A stretch of 64,000 bases of DNA, taken from contig CAVVAM010000012.1 of NCBI GenBank assembly GCA_963746265.1, forward strand, positions 509,103 to 573,102, in the 5' to 3' direction. The notes under the pieces were generated by a model. It ran no database searches. It was not told where the DNA came from and worked only from the letters and a program-made list of their open reading frames with translations. How positions within the stretch are numbered: position 1 is the first letter of the stretch; each line of letters begins with the position of its first letter. The stretch comes from Ilumatobacter sp963746265. GTDB lineage: Bacteria > Actinomycetota > Acidimicrobiia > Acidimicrobiales > Ilumatobacteraceae. Below, in pieces: positions 44,031 through 51,131 of the stretch. A program made the translations under genes and the position numbers.

Positions 44031-44648
44031 CTACTTCGAGTACAGCTCGACGATGAGGGACTCGCGCACCGGCACGTCGATGTGCTCACGCTGTGGCAGG
44101 TCGCGCACGGTGACCTGCTTGCCGCCCTCGCCAGACTCGAGCCAGCCGACGAGCGAACGGTCGAGCGTGTCGATGTTGTGCTGGACGACGATCATGTTGG
44201 CGGCCTTCTCGCTCAGGGAGACGACTTGGCCCTTCTTGAGGCGGTACGACGGGATGTCGACGCGTTGGCCGTCGACCTTGATCAGGCCGTGATTCACGAA
44301 CTGGCGGGCCTGGGGCCGGGTCGACGCCCAGCCGGCGCGGTAGGCGACGTTGTCGAGACGGGTCTCGAGCAGGATCAGCAGGTTCTCACCAGTGGGGCCC
44401 TGGAGGCGGTTGGCCTCGTTGTACGTCTTCTTGAACTGCTTCTCGAGCACGCCGTAGATGTACTTCGCCTTCTGCTTCTCCTGCAGCTGGGCAAGGTACT
44501 CGCTGCCGGCGTTACGACGCCGCGTGCGGCCGTGCGCCCCCGGCGGGAACGGACGACGATCGAGGGCCTTGCGGCCCTTCTCGTTCTCGAAGATGTTGGT
44601 GGACAGGCGACGCGAGAGGCGCACCTTCGGACCGGTGTAACGAGCCAT
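44031..44648 (-). CDS. rpsD: 30S ribosomal protein S4
   Basis: A 205-residue S4, a primary 16S-binding assembly protein. It begins MARYTGPKVRLSRRL and has PFPPGAHGRTRRR, YGVLEKQFKKTYNEA and the S4 RNA-binding domain RLDNVAYRAGWASTRPQARQ and VNHGLIKVDGQRVDIPSY. There is no N-terminal cysteine cluster, so it is the zinc-free type. The frame is open to 44768, but the ATG at 44648 is the family start, 7 bases after rpsK. Confidence 0.97.
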   Translation of the reverse strand: MARYTGPKVRLSRRLSTNIFENEKGRKALDRRPFPPGAHGRTRRRNAGSEYLAQLQEKQKAKYIYGVLEKQFKKTYNEANRLQGPTGENLLILLETRLDNVAYRAGWASTRPQARQFVNHGLIKVDGQRVDIPSYRLKKGQVVSLSEKAANMIVVQHNIDTLDRSLVGWLESGEGGKQVTVRDLPQREHIDVPVRESLIVELYSK

Positions 44649-44655
44649 GACGACC

Positions 44656-45054
44656 TCAGCCTCGGCGCCGCTTCGGCGGACGGCAACCGTTGTGGGGCAC
44701 CGGGGTGACGTCCTTGATCGACGTGACCTCGATGCCGGTGTTCTGGATGGAGCGAACTGCGGTGTCACGACCCGAACCCGGACCCTTCACCTGCACTTCG
44801 ACGCGACGAAGGCCGTGCTCCATCGCTGCGTTGGCCGCCCGCTCGGCAGCCTGCTGCGCGGCGTACGGCGTGCTCTTGCGGCTGCCCTTGAATCCGACCG
44901 CCCCGGACGACGCCCACGAGATCACGTTGCCCTGAGGATCTGTGATCGTCACGATCGTGTTGTTGAACGAGCTCTTGATGTGCACGACGCCAGTGGAGAC
45001 GTTCTTGCGATCGCGCTTGCGGGGGCGACGACCGCCCGGCTTTGCCTTGGCCAT
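44656..45054 (-). CDS. rpsK: 30S ribosomal protein S11
   Basis: A 132-residue S11 of the platform near the mRNA exit. The N-terminal basic tail (KPGGRRPRKRDRKN) is followed by VHIKSSFNNTIVTITDPQGN, SSGAVGFKGSRKSTPYAAQ and the C-terminal DVTPVPHNGCRPPKRRR. It starts 2 bases after rpsM. Confidence 0.98.
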   Translation of the reverse strand: MAKAKPGGRRPRKRDRKNVSTGVVHIKSSFNNTIVTITDPQGNVISWASSGAVGFKGSRKSTPYAAQQAAERAANAAMEHGLRRVEVQVKGPGSGRDTAVRSIQNTGIEVTSIKDVTPVPHNGCRPPKRRRG

Positions 45055-45056
45055 GA

Positions 45057-45437
45057 CTACTTCCTGACTGCCTTCTTCTTGTTGGCAACGGTGCGCTTGG
45101 GGCCCTTGCGGGTGCGAGCGTTGGTGTGTGTGCGCTGGCCGCGGACCGGCAGGCCCTTGCGGTGACGGACGCCCTGCAGGCAGCCGATTTCGATCTTGCG
45201 CTTGATGTCGTTCTGAACATCGCGGCGCAGGTCACCTTCGATGGTGAGATTCTGGTCGACGTACTGACGGATCTTGTTGACCTCGTCCTCGGTCAGGTTG
45301 GACACCTTGGTGTCCGGGTCGAGCTCCAGGTCGCTGCAGATCTTCTGCGAAGTGGTCAGTCCGATCCCGAAGATGTAGGTGAGCGAGATCTCCAGCCGCT
45401 TCTCGCGGGGGATGTCGACGCCAGCAATACGTGCCAT
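45057..45437 (-). CDS. rpsM: 30S ribosomal protein S13
   Basis: A 126-residue S13 that bridges the head to the 50S subunit and P-site tRNA. It begins MARIAGVDIPREKRLEISL and has YIFGIGLTTSQKIC, LRRDVQNDIKRKIEIGCLQG and RHRKGLPVRGQRTHTNARTR. The open frame continues to 45536 through rpmJ, but the ATG at 45437 is the family start. Confidence 0.98.
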   Translation of the reverse strand: MARIAGVDIPREKRLEISLTYIFGIGLTTSQKICSDLELDPDTKVSNLTEDEVNKIRQYVDQNLTIEGDLRRDVQNDIKRKIEIGCLQGVRHRKGLPVRGQRTHTNARTRKGPKRTVANKKKAVRK

Positions 45438-45451
45438 TCTCGTTCTCTCTC

Positions 45452-45565
45452 TCAGCCCTGGCGCTGCTTGTGGCGCGGGTTCTCGCAGATGACTTGGACG
45501 CGACCGTGCCGGCGGATGACGCGGCACTTCTCGCACATGGGTTTGACGCTCGGACGGACCTTCAC
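45452..45565 (-). CDS. rpmJ: 50S ribosomal protein L36
   Basis: A 37-residue L36 with a GTG start at 45565, between infA and rpsM. It opens VKVRPSVKPMCEKC and carries the zinc ribbon C-x2-C-x12-C-x4-H, ending ENPRHKQRQG. This is the zinc-binding (C+) form. The gene is short and lies inside a longer open frame, but family identity is unambiguous. Confidence 0.96.
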   Translation of the reverse strand: MKVRPSVKPMCEKCRVIRRHGRVQVICENPRHKQRQG

Positions 45566-45575
45566 GACAGCTCTC

Positions 45576-45800
45576 TCACTTGTATCGATACGTGATACGG
45601 CCTCGGGTGAGGTCGTAGGGAGTGAGTTCCACCTGCACCTTGTCGCCCGGCAGAATGCGGATGTAGTGCATCCGCATCTTGCCCGAGATGTGGGCCAACA
45701 CGTTGTGGCCGTTCTCGAGCTCGACACGGAACATTGCATTCGGAAGGGACTCGACGATCGTGCCTTCGAGCACGATGGCGTCGTCTTTTGGCTTGGCCAG
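45576..45800 (-). CDS. infA: translation initiation factor IF-1, probable CUG start
   Basis: IF-1 (74 residues here) binds the A site of the 30S subunit during initiation. The core is KDDAIVLEGTIVESLPNAMF, RVELENGHNVLAHISGKMRM, YIRILPGDKVQVEL, and PYDLTRGRITYRYK. There is no in-frame ATG or GTG. The codon aligned with the family Met is CTG at 45800, placed 7 bases after GAGGAG. The only other start-like codon, TTG at 45842, has no ribosome site and abuts a hairpin. CUG is therefore the best-supported start. First gene of the infA-rpmJ-rpsM-rpsK-rpsD-rpoA-rplQ operon; the map gene usually before it is absent. Confidence 0.93.
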   Translation of the reverse strand: MAKPKDDAIVLEGTIVESLPNAMFRVELENGHNVLAHISGKMRMHYIRILPGDKVQVELTPYDLTRGRITYRYK

Positions 45801-45818
45801 GATGACTCTCCTCGGTGA

Positions 45819-45840
45819 GACCTGGGTATCGGCCCAGGTC
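45819..45840 (-). promoter_or_regulatory. leader hairpin 2 of infA
   Basis: Arms GACCTGGG and CCCAGGTC form a perfect 8-bp stem with a 6-base loop. It ends about 9 bases before the GAGGAG ribosome site of infA and covers the region just after the alternative TTG. Its placement suggests control of IF-1 translation. Confidence 0.5.
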
Positions 45841-45857
45841 AACGAATGTTGTGTGCT

Positions 45858-45873
45858 GGTCTGCGCACAGACC
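45858..45873 (-). promoter_or_regulatory. leader hairpin 1 of infA
   Basis: GGTCTG and CAGACC pair around a 4-base loop within the first bases of the predicted infA transcript (start near 45875). With hairpin 2 it gives a two-stem leader of about 75 nt. Confidence 0.45.
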
Positions 45874-45881
45874 GACTAGCA

Positions 45882-45910
45882 ATGCTATCGGGCGGGTTGA
45901 ACTTCGCCAA
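45882..45910 (-). promoter_or_regulatory. promoter of the infA-rpoA operon
   Basis: On the minus strand TTGGCG (45910-45905) and TAGCAT (45887-45882) are separated by 17 bases, in the gap between adk and infA. The -10 context CCGATAGCATT is identical to that of the rplC operon promoter at 58464-58492. Confidence 0.7.
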
Positions 45911-46032
45911 TGCCCACATCCCCCACATTTCGCACGCAACCTGCTACGTGCAGACACGCCGCCCCGAGCAGTGAACGGGCGCCCGCGGTGGCCGGCCGAA
46001 CGGACAGGGCGAGGCGAAACGAGTTCCGTCGA

Positions 46033-46689
46033 CTATCTCCGAGCCTCGATGGCGTCGGTGAGGCGCTTGAAGACGTGGTCGGGCTGACCCACACCGTTGA
46101 CGACGGCGAGCGCGCCACGGCTGGCGTAGTACTCGATCAGTGGCGCCGTCTGGGTCTCGTAGAGATCGAGGCGGCGAGCGACCGCGTCGGGCGTGTCGTC
46201 GGCGCGCTGCTGCACGTCACCACCACAGACATCGCAGATCCACGGTGACGGTTCCTGGTCGGTGGCGGTGTAGTTCGTGCCGCAGTCTCGGCACACGCGG
46301 CGCGCCGAGAGCCGCTCGAGCACGATCTCACGGGGTACGTCGAGGTCGATCGCCACGTGGATGGGCTTCGCCACGGTCAACGCGTCGAGCGCCTCCGCCT
46401 GGGCGACGGTGCGGGGGAACCCGTCGAGGATGTACCCCCGGCTGTCGGCGTCGGGCTTCGCCAGCCGCTCGTCGACGATGCCGATCATGATGTCGTCGCC
46501 GACGAGGCCGCCTTCGTCCATGATCTTCTTGGCCGCGACCCCGAGCGGCGTGCCTTCGCGAACCGCGGCACGCAGCATGTCGCCGGTCGAGATGTGCGGT
46601 ACGACGTAGTGGCGCGACAAGCGCACGCACTGTGTTCCCTTGCCGGCTCCCTGCCGCCCGAGAATGATGAGGCGCGCCCCGGGAATCAA
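46033..46689 (-). CDS. adk: adenylate kinase
   Basis: A 218-residue long-form adenylate kinase (AMP + ATP to 2 ADP). The P-loop is LGRQGAGKGTQ, with HISTGDMLRAAV, DGFPRTVAQAEAL, and a LID zinc motif CRDCG / CDVCGG with four cysteines. Start is uncertain: TTG 46689 gives IPGARLIILG, no ATG lies in frame close by, and no clear ribosome site is present. It follows secY after 145 bases, and a promoter for infA follows it. No methionine aminopeptidase gene lies next to it. Confidence 0.95.
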   Translation of the reverse strand: MIPGARLIILGRQGAGKGTQCVRLSRHYVVPHISTGDMLRAAVREGTPLGVAAKKIMDEGGLVGDDIMIGIVDERLAKPDADSRGYILDGFPRTVAQAEALDALTVAKPIHVAIDLDVPREIVLERLSARRVCRDCGTNYTATDQEPSPWICDVCGGDVQQRADDTPDAVARRLDLYETQTAPLIEYYASRGALAVVNGVGQPDHVFKRLTDAIEARR

Positions 46690-46834
46690 CGCGCTGCAGC
46701 GTTCCCCGGCCGCGCCGAGGCGACCACCATCGAGCCCGCTGCGCCGCGCACGGGTGGGCAGACGTGAGCGAGCGCCGGCGAACCCAACCTCACGCAGGGA
46801 GCGGTCAAAGCGGAGCGGAGACCAGTCCCGACGA

Positions 46835-48157
46835 TCATTTCAGGAACCCGGCATAGTTGCGCAGCATCAGCTGGCTGTCGATCTGACGCATCAACTCGAG
46901 TGCCACGCCGACGGAGATCAACACGCTGGTTCCGGCGAACGCGAACGAGTTGATGTCGGCGGCCCAGAGGATCAGGTACGGCAGGATCGCGATGATCGCG
47001 ATGAAGACCGCGCCCGGCAACGTGATGCGGTTCACGGCCTTGGCGAGATACGCCTCGGTCTGTGGACCGGGTCGCACACCCGGGATGAAGCCACCCTGAC
47101 GGCGGATCTGATCGGCCTGGCGGACCGGATCGAACGCGATCGAGTTGTAGAAGTACGCGAACGCGATGATCAGCAACGCGAAGATCGTGACGTAGACGAG
47201 GTTCTGGCTGTTGAGGATGTACTGATCGACGTACTCCTGCACCCGCGAGCGCCAGCTGTCGGGCCCACCGTTGCCGAGGAAGCTGACCATGATCGCGGGC
47301 AGCAGCAGGATCGAACTGGCGAAGATGATGGGGATCACGCCGGACTGGTTGACCTTCAGCGGGATGTACGTGTTCTGCCCACCCATCATCCGCCTACCGA
47401 CGACGCGCTTCGCGAACTGCACCGGAATTCTCCGCTGTCCGAGTTCGACGAAGACGACGGCAACGATGATGCCGAGCGTGACGACCACCATCACGACGAA
47501 CCAGAACCACTTGTTGACCTGGAGGATCGAGTAGAAGCCACCCGGCAGCGACGCCACGACGGAGGCGAAGATGATCATCGACATGCCGTTGCCGATCCCG
47601 CGCTGGGAGATCAACTCACCCATCCACATGAGCACCGCCGTTCCGGCGACGAGGGTCGGGATGATCAGGTAGCCGCGCGGCCAGATGCCGTCGGGGAGCA
47701 GTGGCACCGAGGGCGCCTGCACCGCACTGAAGAAGGCTCCACCGCCCCCGGTACCGAACAGGAACACGAGCACCGTGGCCTGCAGGGTCGCGAGTGCGAT
47801 CGTGACGTACCGCGTGTACTGCGTGATCTTGCGCTGACCGACCGCACCCTCTTGCTGGAGCTCCTCCAGTTTGGGGATCACGACACCCAACACCTGCATG
47901 ATGATGCTGGCCGTGATGTACGGCATGATGCCGAGCGCGAAGATCGAGAACGACTCGAACGCACCCCCCGAGAACAGGTTGAACAACCCGAGCGCGCCGT
48001 CCTGTGCGCCTTCACGCAGCTGATCGATGGCGAGCGGGTCGACACCGGGCACACGAATCGCGGCGCCGACGCGGTACAGCCCCACGATCATGAACGTGAA
48101 CAGGATCTTGTTCCGCAGATCCGGGATCTTGAAGATGTTCAACAGGTTCGACAGCAC
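46835..48157 (-). CDS. secY: preprotein translocase subunit SecY
   Basis: A 440-residue channel subunit of the Sec translocase with about ten transmembrane helices. Family blocks include FTFMIVGLYRVGAAIRVPG, SGGAFESFSIFALGIMPYI, QRGIGNGMSMIIFASVVASL, and FFNS-type FAYFYNSIAFDPVRQADQI with GFIPGVRPGPQTEAYL. GTG start at 48157 with GAGGA upstream, 77 bases after rplO. Confidence 0.98.
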   Translation of the reverse strand: MLSNLLNIFKIPDLRNKILFTFMIVGLYRVGAAIRVPGVDPLAIDQLREGAQDGALGLFNLFSGGAFESFSIFALGIMPYITASIIMQVLGVVIPKLEELQQEGAVGQRKITQYTRYVTIALATLQATVLVFLFGTGGGGAFFSAVQAPSVPLLPDGIWPRGYLIIPTLVAGTAVLMWMGELISQRGIGNGMSMIIFASVVASLPGGFYSILQVNKWFWFVVMVVVTLGIIVAVVFVELGQRRIPVQFAKRVVGRRMMGGQNTYIPLKVNQSGVIPIIFASSILLLPAIMVSFLGNGGPDSWRSRVQEYVDQYILNSQNLVYVTIFALLIIAFAYFYNSIAFDPVRQADQIRRQGGFIPGVRPGPQTEAYLAKAVNRITLPGAVFIAIIAILPYLILWAADINSFAFAGTSVLISVGVALELMRQIDSQLMLRNYAGFLK

Positions 48158-48234
48158 GTGCGATGTTTCCTCGTGTTCGGGGACTCGGGCAGGTTAGCTG
48201 GCGAGGCTCTCGGCGAGCCGTCGCCGACGGGCGG

Positions 48235-48735
48235 TCACCTGTTGGTGAACTGGTTGCCCTTGGCAGCCGGGCGACCGGCTTTGCCCTCTTCCTTGAACGG
48301 GAGCGTGATCAGCGTGACGGAGCCGCCGGCGCCGGTGATCGCGGCTTCGGCGGCCTTCGACACGGCGTGGGCGTGCACGTCGAGCTTGCTCGTCACGTCA
48401 CCCCGACCGAGGATCTTGACGAAGGCGTCCTTGCGGACGATGCCGCGCTCGACGAGCAGGTCCGGCGTCACCGTCGACTCGCCCAGTGCGCTGAGCGTGT
48501 CGAGGTTGACACCCGTGTACTCGACGCGGAACGGGTTGGTGAAGCCCTTGAGCTTCGGTACCCGCTGCTTGAGCGGCATCTGGCCACCTTCGAAGCCTCG
48601 CGCCACCGTGTTACGGGCGCGCTGACCCTTGGTGCCGCGGCCGGCGGTCTTGCCGCCCCGACCGCCGATTCCTCGACCGACGCGCTTGGGGCTCTGCTTC
48701 GAACCGGGTGCCGGTGTGAGATCGTCGATGCGCAT
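48235..48735 (-). CDS. rplO: 50S ribosomal protein L15
   Basis: A 166-residue L15, a late-assembly protein with a Gly/Arg/Lys-rich N-terminus (PAPGSKQSPKRVGRGIGG, GGKTAGRGTKGQRAR) and FEGGQMPLKQRVPKLKGF. The frame continues to 49068, but the ATG at 48735, 2 bases after rpmD, begins the family (MRIDDLTPAPG). The C-terminus is slightly longer than average (AKGNQFTNR). Confidence 0.97.
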   Translation of the reverse strand: MRIDDLTPAPGSKQSPKRVGRGIGGRGGKTAGRGTKGQRARNTVARGFEGGQMPLKQRVPKLKGFTNPFRVEYTGVNLDTLSALGESTVTPDLLVERGIVRKDAFVKILGRGDVTSKLDVHAHAVSKAAEAAITGAGGSVTLITLPFKEEGKAGRPAAKGNQFTNR

Positions 48736-48737
48736 GA

Positions 48738-48923
48738 TCACTCCGTTCCTTCCGTGACTTCGATGAGATGCGGCACACGATGGAGCATGCCGCGGATCTC
48801 GGGCCGGTCCGGGAGCGTGTTGGTGTTGCCGATCCGGCCCAGGCCGAGCGCACGAAGCGTGCCGCGCGTCTTGGGCTTCTCGCCGATGGCCGACTTCACC
48901 TGCCTGACGGTGATGGTGGTCAT
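48738..48923 (-). CDS. rpmD: 50S ribosomal protein L30
   Basis: A 61-residue L30: TITVRQVKSAIGEKPKTRGT, LRALGLGRIGNTNTLPD, and RGMLHRVPHLIEV. The ATG at 48923 overlaps the rpsE stop by 4 bp (ATGA). It lies inside a longer open frame on the same strand, but the family start is clear. Confidence 0.97.
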   Translation of the reverse strand: MTTITVRQVKSAIGEKPKTRGTLRALGLGRIGNTNTLPDRPEIRGMLHRVPHLIEVTEGTE

Positions 48924-49510
48924 TCTGCACTCCCGGTGACGCCGGCAGCCATCTGCTTCTGGCGCTCGTTGTAGGCGTCGAGGAGGCCCTTCGGAACGAA
49001 GCTCTCGGCGGGGATGCCCCGCCGCTTGGCCACTTCGTCGGGGCGCTGCAGCGACTTGAGCCCGGCAATCGTGGCGCGGGCGACGTTGATGTGGTTCGCG
49101 GAGCCCAGCGACTTGCACAAGATGTCGTGCACGCCGGCCTCTTCGAGGATGATCCGGGCGGCGCCTCCGGCGATCACGCCGGTACCCGTTGCGGCGGGCT
49201 TCATGAGGACCCGACCGCCGCCGGTCTCGCCGATCACCGGATGGATGATCGTCGAACCCGCGAGCGGGACGTCGAAGAGGTTGCGCTTGGCTTCCTCGGT
49301 GCCCTTCTGGATCGCCAGCGGCACCTCTTTCGCCTTGCCGTATCCGAGGCCGACACGGCCGTTGCCGTCACCGACCACGACGAGCGCGGTGAAGCTGAAG
49401 CGACGGCCGCCCTTCACGACCTTGGCGACACGGTTGATCGTGATGACCCGCGACTCGCGCAGGCCACCCTCGTTGTCACGATCGTGACGATTGTCATTGC
49501 TGTAAGCCAT
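48920..49510 (-). CDS. rpsE: 30S ribosomal protein S5
   Basis: A 196-residue S5 involved in decoding fidelity and helicase activity of the 30S. It has RVITINRVAKVVKGGRRFSF, ALVVVGDGNGRVGLGYGKAK, GTGVIAGGAARIILEEAGV and SLGSANHINVARAT. Start is the ATG at 49510, whose A is shared with the stop of a 25-codon ORF upstream (TGATG), behind GGAG. In most genomes rpsE follows rplR directly; here 76 bases intervene. Confidence 0.98.
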   Translation of the reverse strand: MAYSNDNRHDRDNEGGLRESRVITINRVAKVVKGGRRFSFTALVVVGDGNGRVGLGYGKAKEVPLAIQKGTEEAKRNLFDVPLAGSTIIHPVIGETGGGRVLMKPAATGTGVIAGGAARIILEEAGVHDILCKSLGSANHINVARATIAGLKSLQRPDEVAKRRGIPAESFVPKGLLDAYNERQKQMAAGVTGSAE

Positions 49511-49587
49511 CAGAACTCCAGACCTGCGTTGTCGTGATTGACGGTGCGGCGTCGGCGATCGCCGCGAACGTTCGGCAGATTCGACAT
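49510..49587 (-). CDS. hypothetical 25-residue basic peptide between rplR and rpsE
   Basis: A 26-codon frame (with stop) exactly fills the rplR-rpsE gap. Its ATG shares one base with the rplR stop and its stop shares one base with the rpsE start (TGATG at both ends). A GGAG lies 5 bases before its ATG and the same GGAGTTCTGATG precedes rpsE. The peptide starts MSNLPNV, has an RRRR stretch, and ends NAGLEF, the same GLEF end as L18. The two junctions share 16 of 17 bases (49508-49524 and 49585-49601). Either a real coupled micro-protein or a spacer created by duplicating the rplR-rpsE junction. Not recognised as a known family. Confidence 0.45.
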   Translation of the reverse strand: MSNLPNVRGDRRRRTVNHDNAGLEF

Positions 49588-49952
49588 CAGAACTCCAAAC
49601 CTGACTTCCGGGCAGCATCAGCGATCGCGGCGACGCGACCGTGGTAGGCGAAACCGCCGCGGTCGAACACGACGGCAGTGATGCCGGCCGCCCTCGACCG
49701 CTCGGCGATGAGCTCTCCGACTCGGGTCGCGGCGGCGACGGTGGCACCGCTGCTGGCGCGGAGGTCGGCCTCGTTGGTCGACGCCGCCGCGAGCGTACGT
49801 CCGGCGTCGTCGTCGATCACCTGGACGGTGACGTGCTTGTTGGAGCGATGAACGGCGAGACGCGGACGGTCTGCGGTGCCGTGCACCTTCTTGCGGACCC
49901 GACGGTGGCGACGGATGCGACCCTCGCGTCGTGCCTTGGCGATGTCACTCAT
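49587..49952 (-). CDS. rplR: 50S ribosomal protein L18
   Basis: A 121-residue L18 that carries 5S rRNA to the central protuberance. It has RRVRKKVHGTADRPRLAVHR, SNKHVTVQVIDD and VVFDRGGFAYHGRVAAIADA with the conserved end GLEF. Its start shares one base with the rplF stop (TAATG), and its own end supplies the ribosome site for the small ORF downstream. Confidence 0.98.
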   Translation of the reverse strand: MSDIAKARREGRIRRHRRVRKKVHGTADRPRLAVHRSNKHVTVQVIDDDAGRTLAAASTNEADLRASSGATVAAATRVGELIAERSRAAGITAVVFDRGGFAYHGRVAAIADAARKSGLEF

Positions 49953-50494
49953 TACTTCTTACCTGCCTTGCCGGCCTTGCGCAGCACGCGCTCGCCGGCA
50001 TACCGGACGCCCTTGCCCTTGTAGGGCTCGGGCTTGCGGATGCTGCGGATGTTGGCGGCCACCTGACCGACGACCTCTTTGTCGATTCCCGACACGACGA
50101 CCTGCGTCGGCACCGGCACCTCGAACGTGATCCCCTCGGGAGCGGTCACGCTGACCGGGTGGCTGAACCCGAGGTTCAGACGCAGGCCGTTGGGGCCCTG
50201 CGCCTCGGCGCGATAACCGACGCCGACGATCTCGAGTTCCTTCTTGTAGCCGTCGGTGACCCCGACGACCATGTTGTTGACGAGGCTCCGGGTGAGGCCG
50301 TGGAGCGCTTTGTTCTTGCGCTCGTCGTTGGGACGGACGAACGTCAGCGTGCCATCTCCCTGTCGGATCTCGATGTCGCCCGGGATCGGGCGGCTGAGAG
50401 TGCCCTTCGGGCCCTTGACCGTGACGGTGCCGTCGGCGACCGTGACGTCGACGCCGGAGGGAACGGTGACCGGTGCTTTACCGATACGAGACAT
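49952..50494 (-). CDS. rplF: 50S ribosomal protein L6
   Basis: A 180-residue L6 near the factor-binding site. It begins MSRIGKAPVTVPSGVDV, has VKGPKGTLSR, LVNNMVVGVTDGYKKELEIV and the C-terminal GIDKEVVGQVAANIRSIRKP and EPYKGKGVRYAGE. 10 bases after rpsH. Confidence 0.98.
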   Translation of the reverse strand: MSRIGKAPVTVPSGVDVTVADGTVTVKGPKGTLSRPIPGDIEIRQGDGTLTFVRPNDERKNKALHGLTRSLVNNMVVGVTDGYKKELEIVGVGYRAEAQGPNGLRLNLGFSHPVSVTAPEGITFEVPVPTQVVVSGIDKEVVGQVAANIRSIRKPEPYKGKGVRYAGERVLRKAGKAGKK

Positions 50495-50504
50495 GTGCGG
50501 CTCC

Positions 50505-50906
50505 TTACCAGACGTAGCAGAGGACTTCGCCGCCGACGTTGCGCTGGCGCGCCTCGCGGTCGGTCATGAGCCCGTGGCTCGTGGACAGGACGGCGACGCC
50601 GAGGCCACCGAGCACACGGGGTACGGCGGTCGACTTGCGGTAGACGCGCAGGCCCGGCGTGGAGATGCGACGAAGGCCCGAGATCGTGCGCTCACGGTCA
50701 TCGGAGTACTTCATCGAGATGGTCAGCACGTCGCCGGGGCCCTTGGCCGACGGTGCGACCTCGAAGCCTCCGATGTAGCCCTCGGATTCGAGGACCTTCG
50801 CGAGTGCCACCTTCTGCTTGGACGAGGGCATTCGCACCTCGTCGTGCATCGCCGTGTTCGCGTTGCGAATCCGGGTGAGCATGTCGGCAATGGGATCAGT
50901 CAGCAT
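50505..50906 (-). CDS. rpsH: 30S ribosomal protein S8
   Basis: A 133-residue S8, a primary central-domain binder. It has DPIADMLTRIRNANTAMHDE, VRMPSSKQKVALAKVLESEG and the C-terminal GGLGVAVLSTSHGLMTDREA and GGEVLCYVW. In E. coli this protein represses the spc operon. 13 bases after rpsN. Confidence 0.98.
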   Translation of the reverse strand: MLTDPIADMLTRIRNANTAMHDEVRMPSSKQKVALAKVLESEGYIGGFEVAPSAKGPGDVLTISMKYSDDRERTISGLRRISTPGLRVYRKSTAVPRVLGGLGVAVLSTSHGLMTDREARQRNVGGEVLCYVW

Positions 50907-50919
50907 GTTTCTTCCTCCC

Positions 50920-51105
50920 TCACCAGCTCGACTTCGTCAGACCGGGGATCTCACCGGCATGTGCGAGCTCGCGCAAGCAGATGCGGCACAGACCGAACTT
51001 CCTGAAGACCGAGCGGGACCGGCCGCAGCGGCGGCAACGGGTGTAAGCGCGAACTTTGAACTTGGGCGTACCAGCCGCCTTGTTGACGAGTGCTTTCTTG
51101 GCCAT
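50920..51105 (-). CDS. rpsN: 30S ribosomal protein S14 type Z
   Basis: A 61-residue zinc-binding S14 with C-x2-C-x12-C-x2-C (CRRCGRSRSV, then FGLCRICLREL) and the end IPGLTKSSW. This is the zinc paralogue; no zinc-free S14 lies in the window. 26 bases after rplE. Confidence 0.98.
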   Translation of the reverse strand: MAKKALVNKAAGTPKFKVRAYTRCRRCGRSRSVFRKFGLCRICLRELAHAGEIPGLTKSSW

Positions 51106-51131
51106 GTCGTTTCTCTCTCTCGCCTACTCGT

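Noticed and set aside
45843..45975. Possible small ORF beginning ATGTGGGGG before infA
   Set aside because: It runs across the predicted -35 and -10 and most of the leader, has no ribosome site and ends without coupling to infA.
46690..46730. A 14-codon ORF just upstream of adk
   Set aside because: Very short, no ribosome site and no echo of a neighbouring gene; unlike the rplR-rpsE and rplP-rpmC cases it does not fill its gap.
48158..48234. Gap-filling small ORF between rplO and secY
   Set aside because: The 77-base gap has no ATG-initiated frame and no repeat of the rplO tail.
46640..48625. A 661-codon plus-strand open frame opposite secY and adk
   Set aside because: It is antisense to two universally conserved genes and is dominated by Asp, Arg and His runs typical of reverse-frame readings.
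49511..49586. The rplR-rpsE gap as an N-terminal extension of S5
   Set aside because: The gap ORF is in a different frame from rpsE and ends at its own stop; S5 starts normally at 49510.
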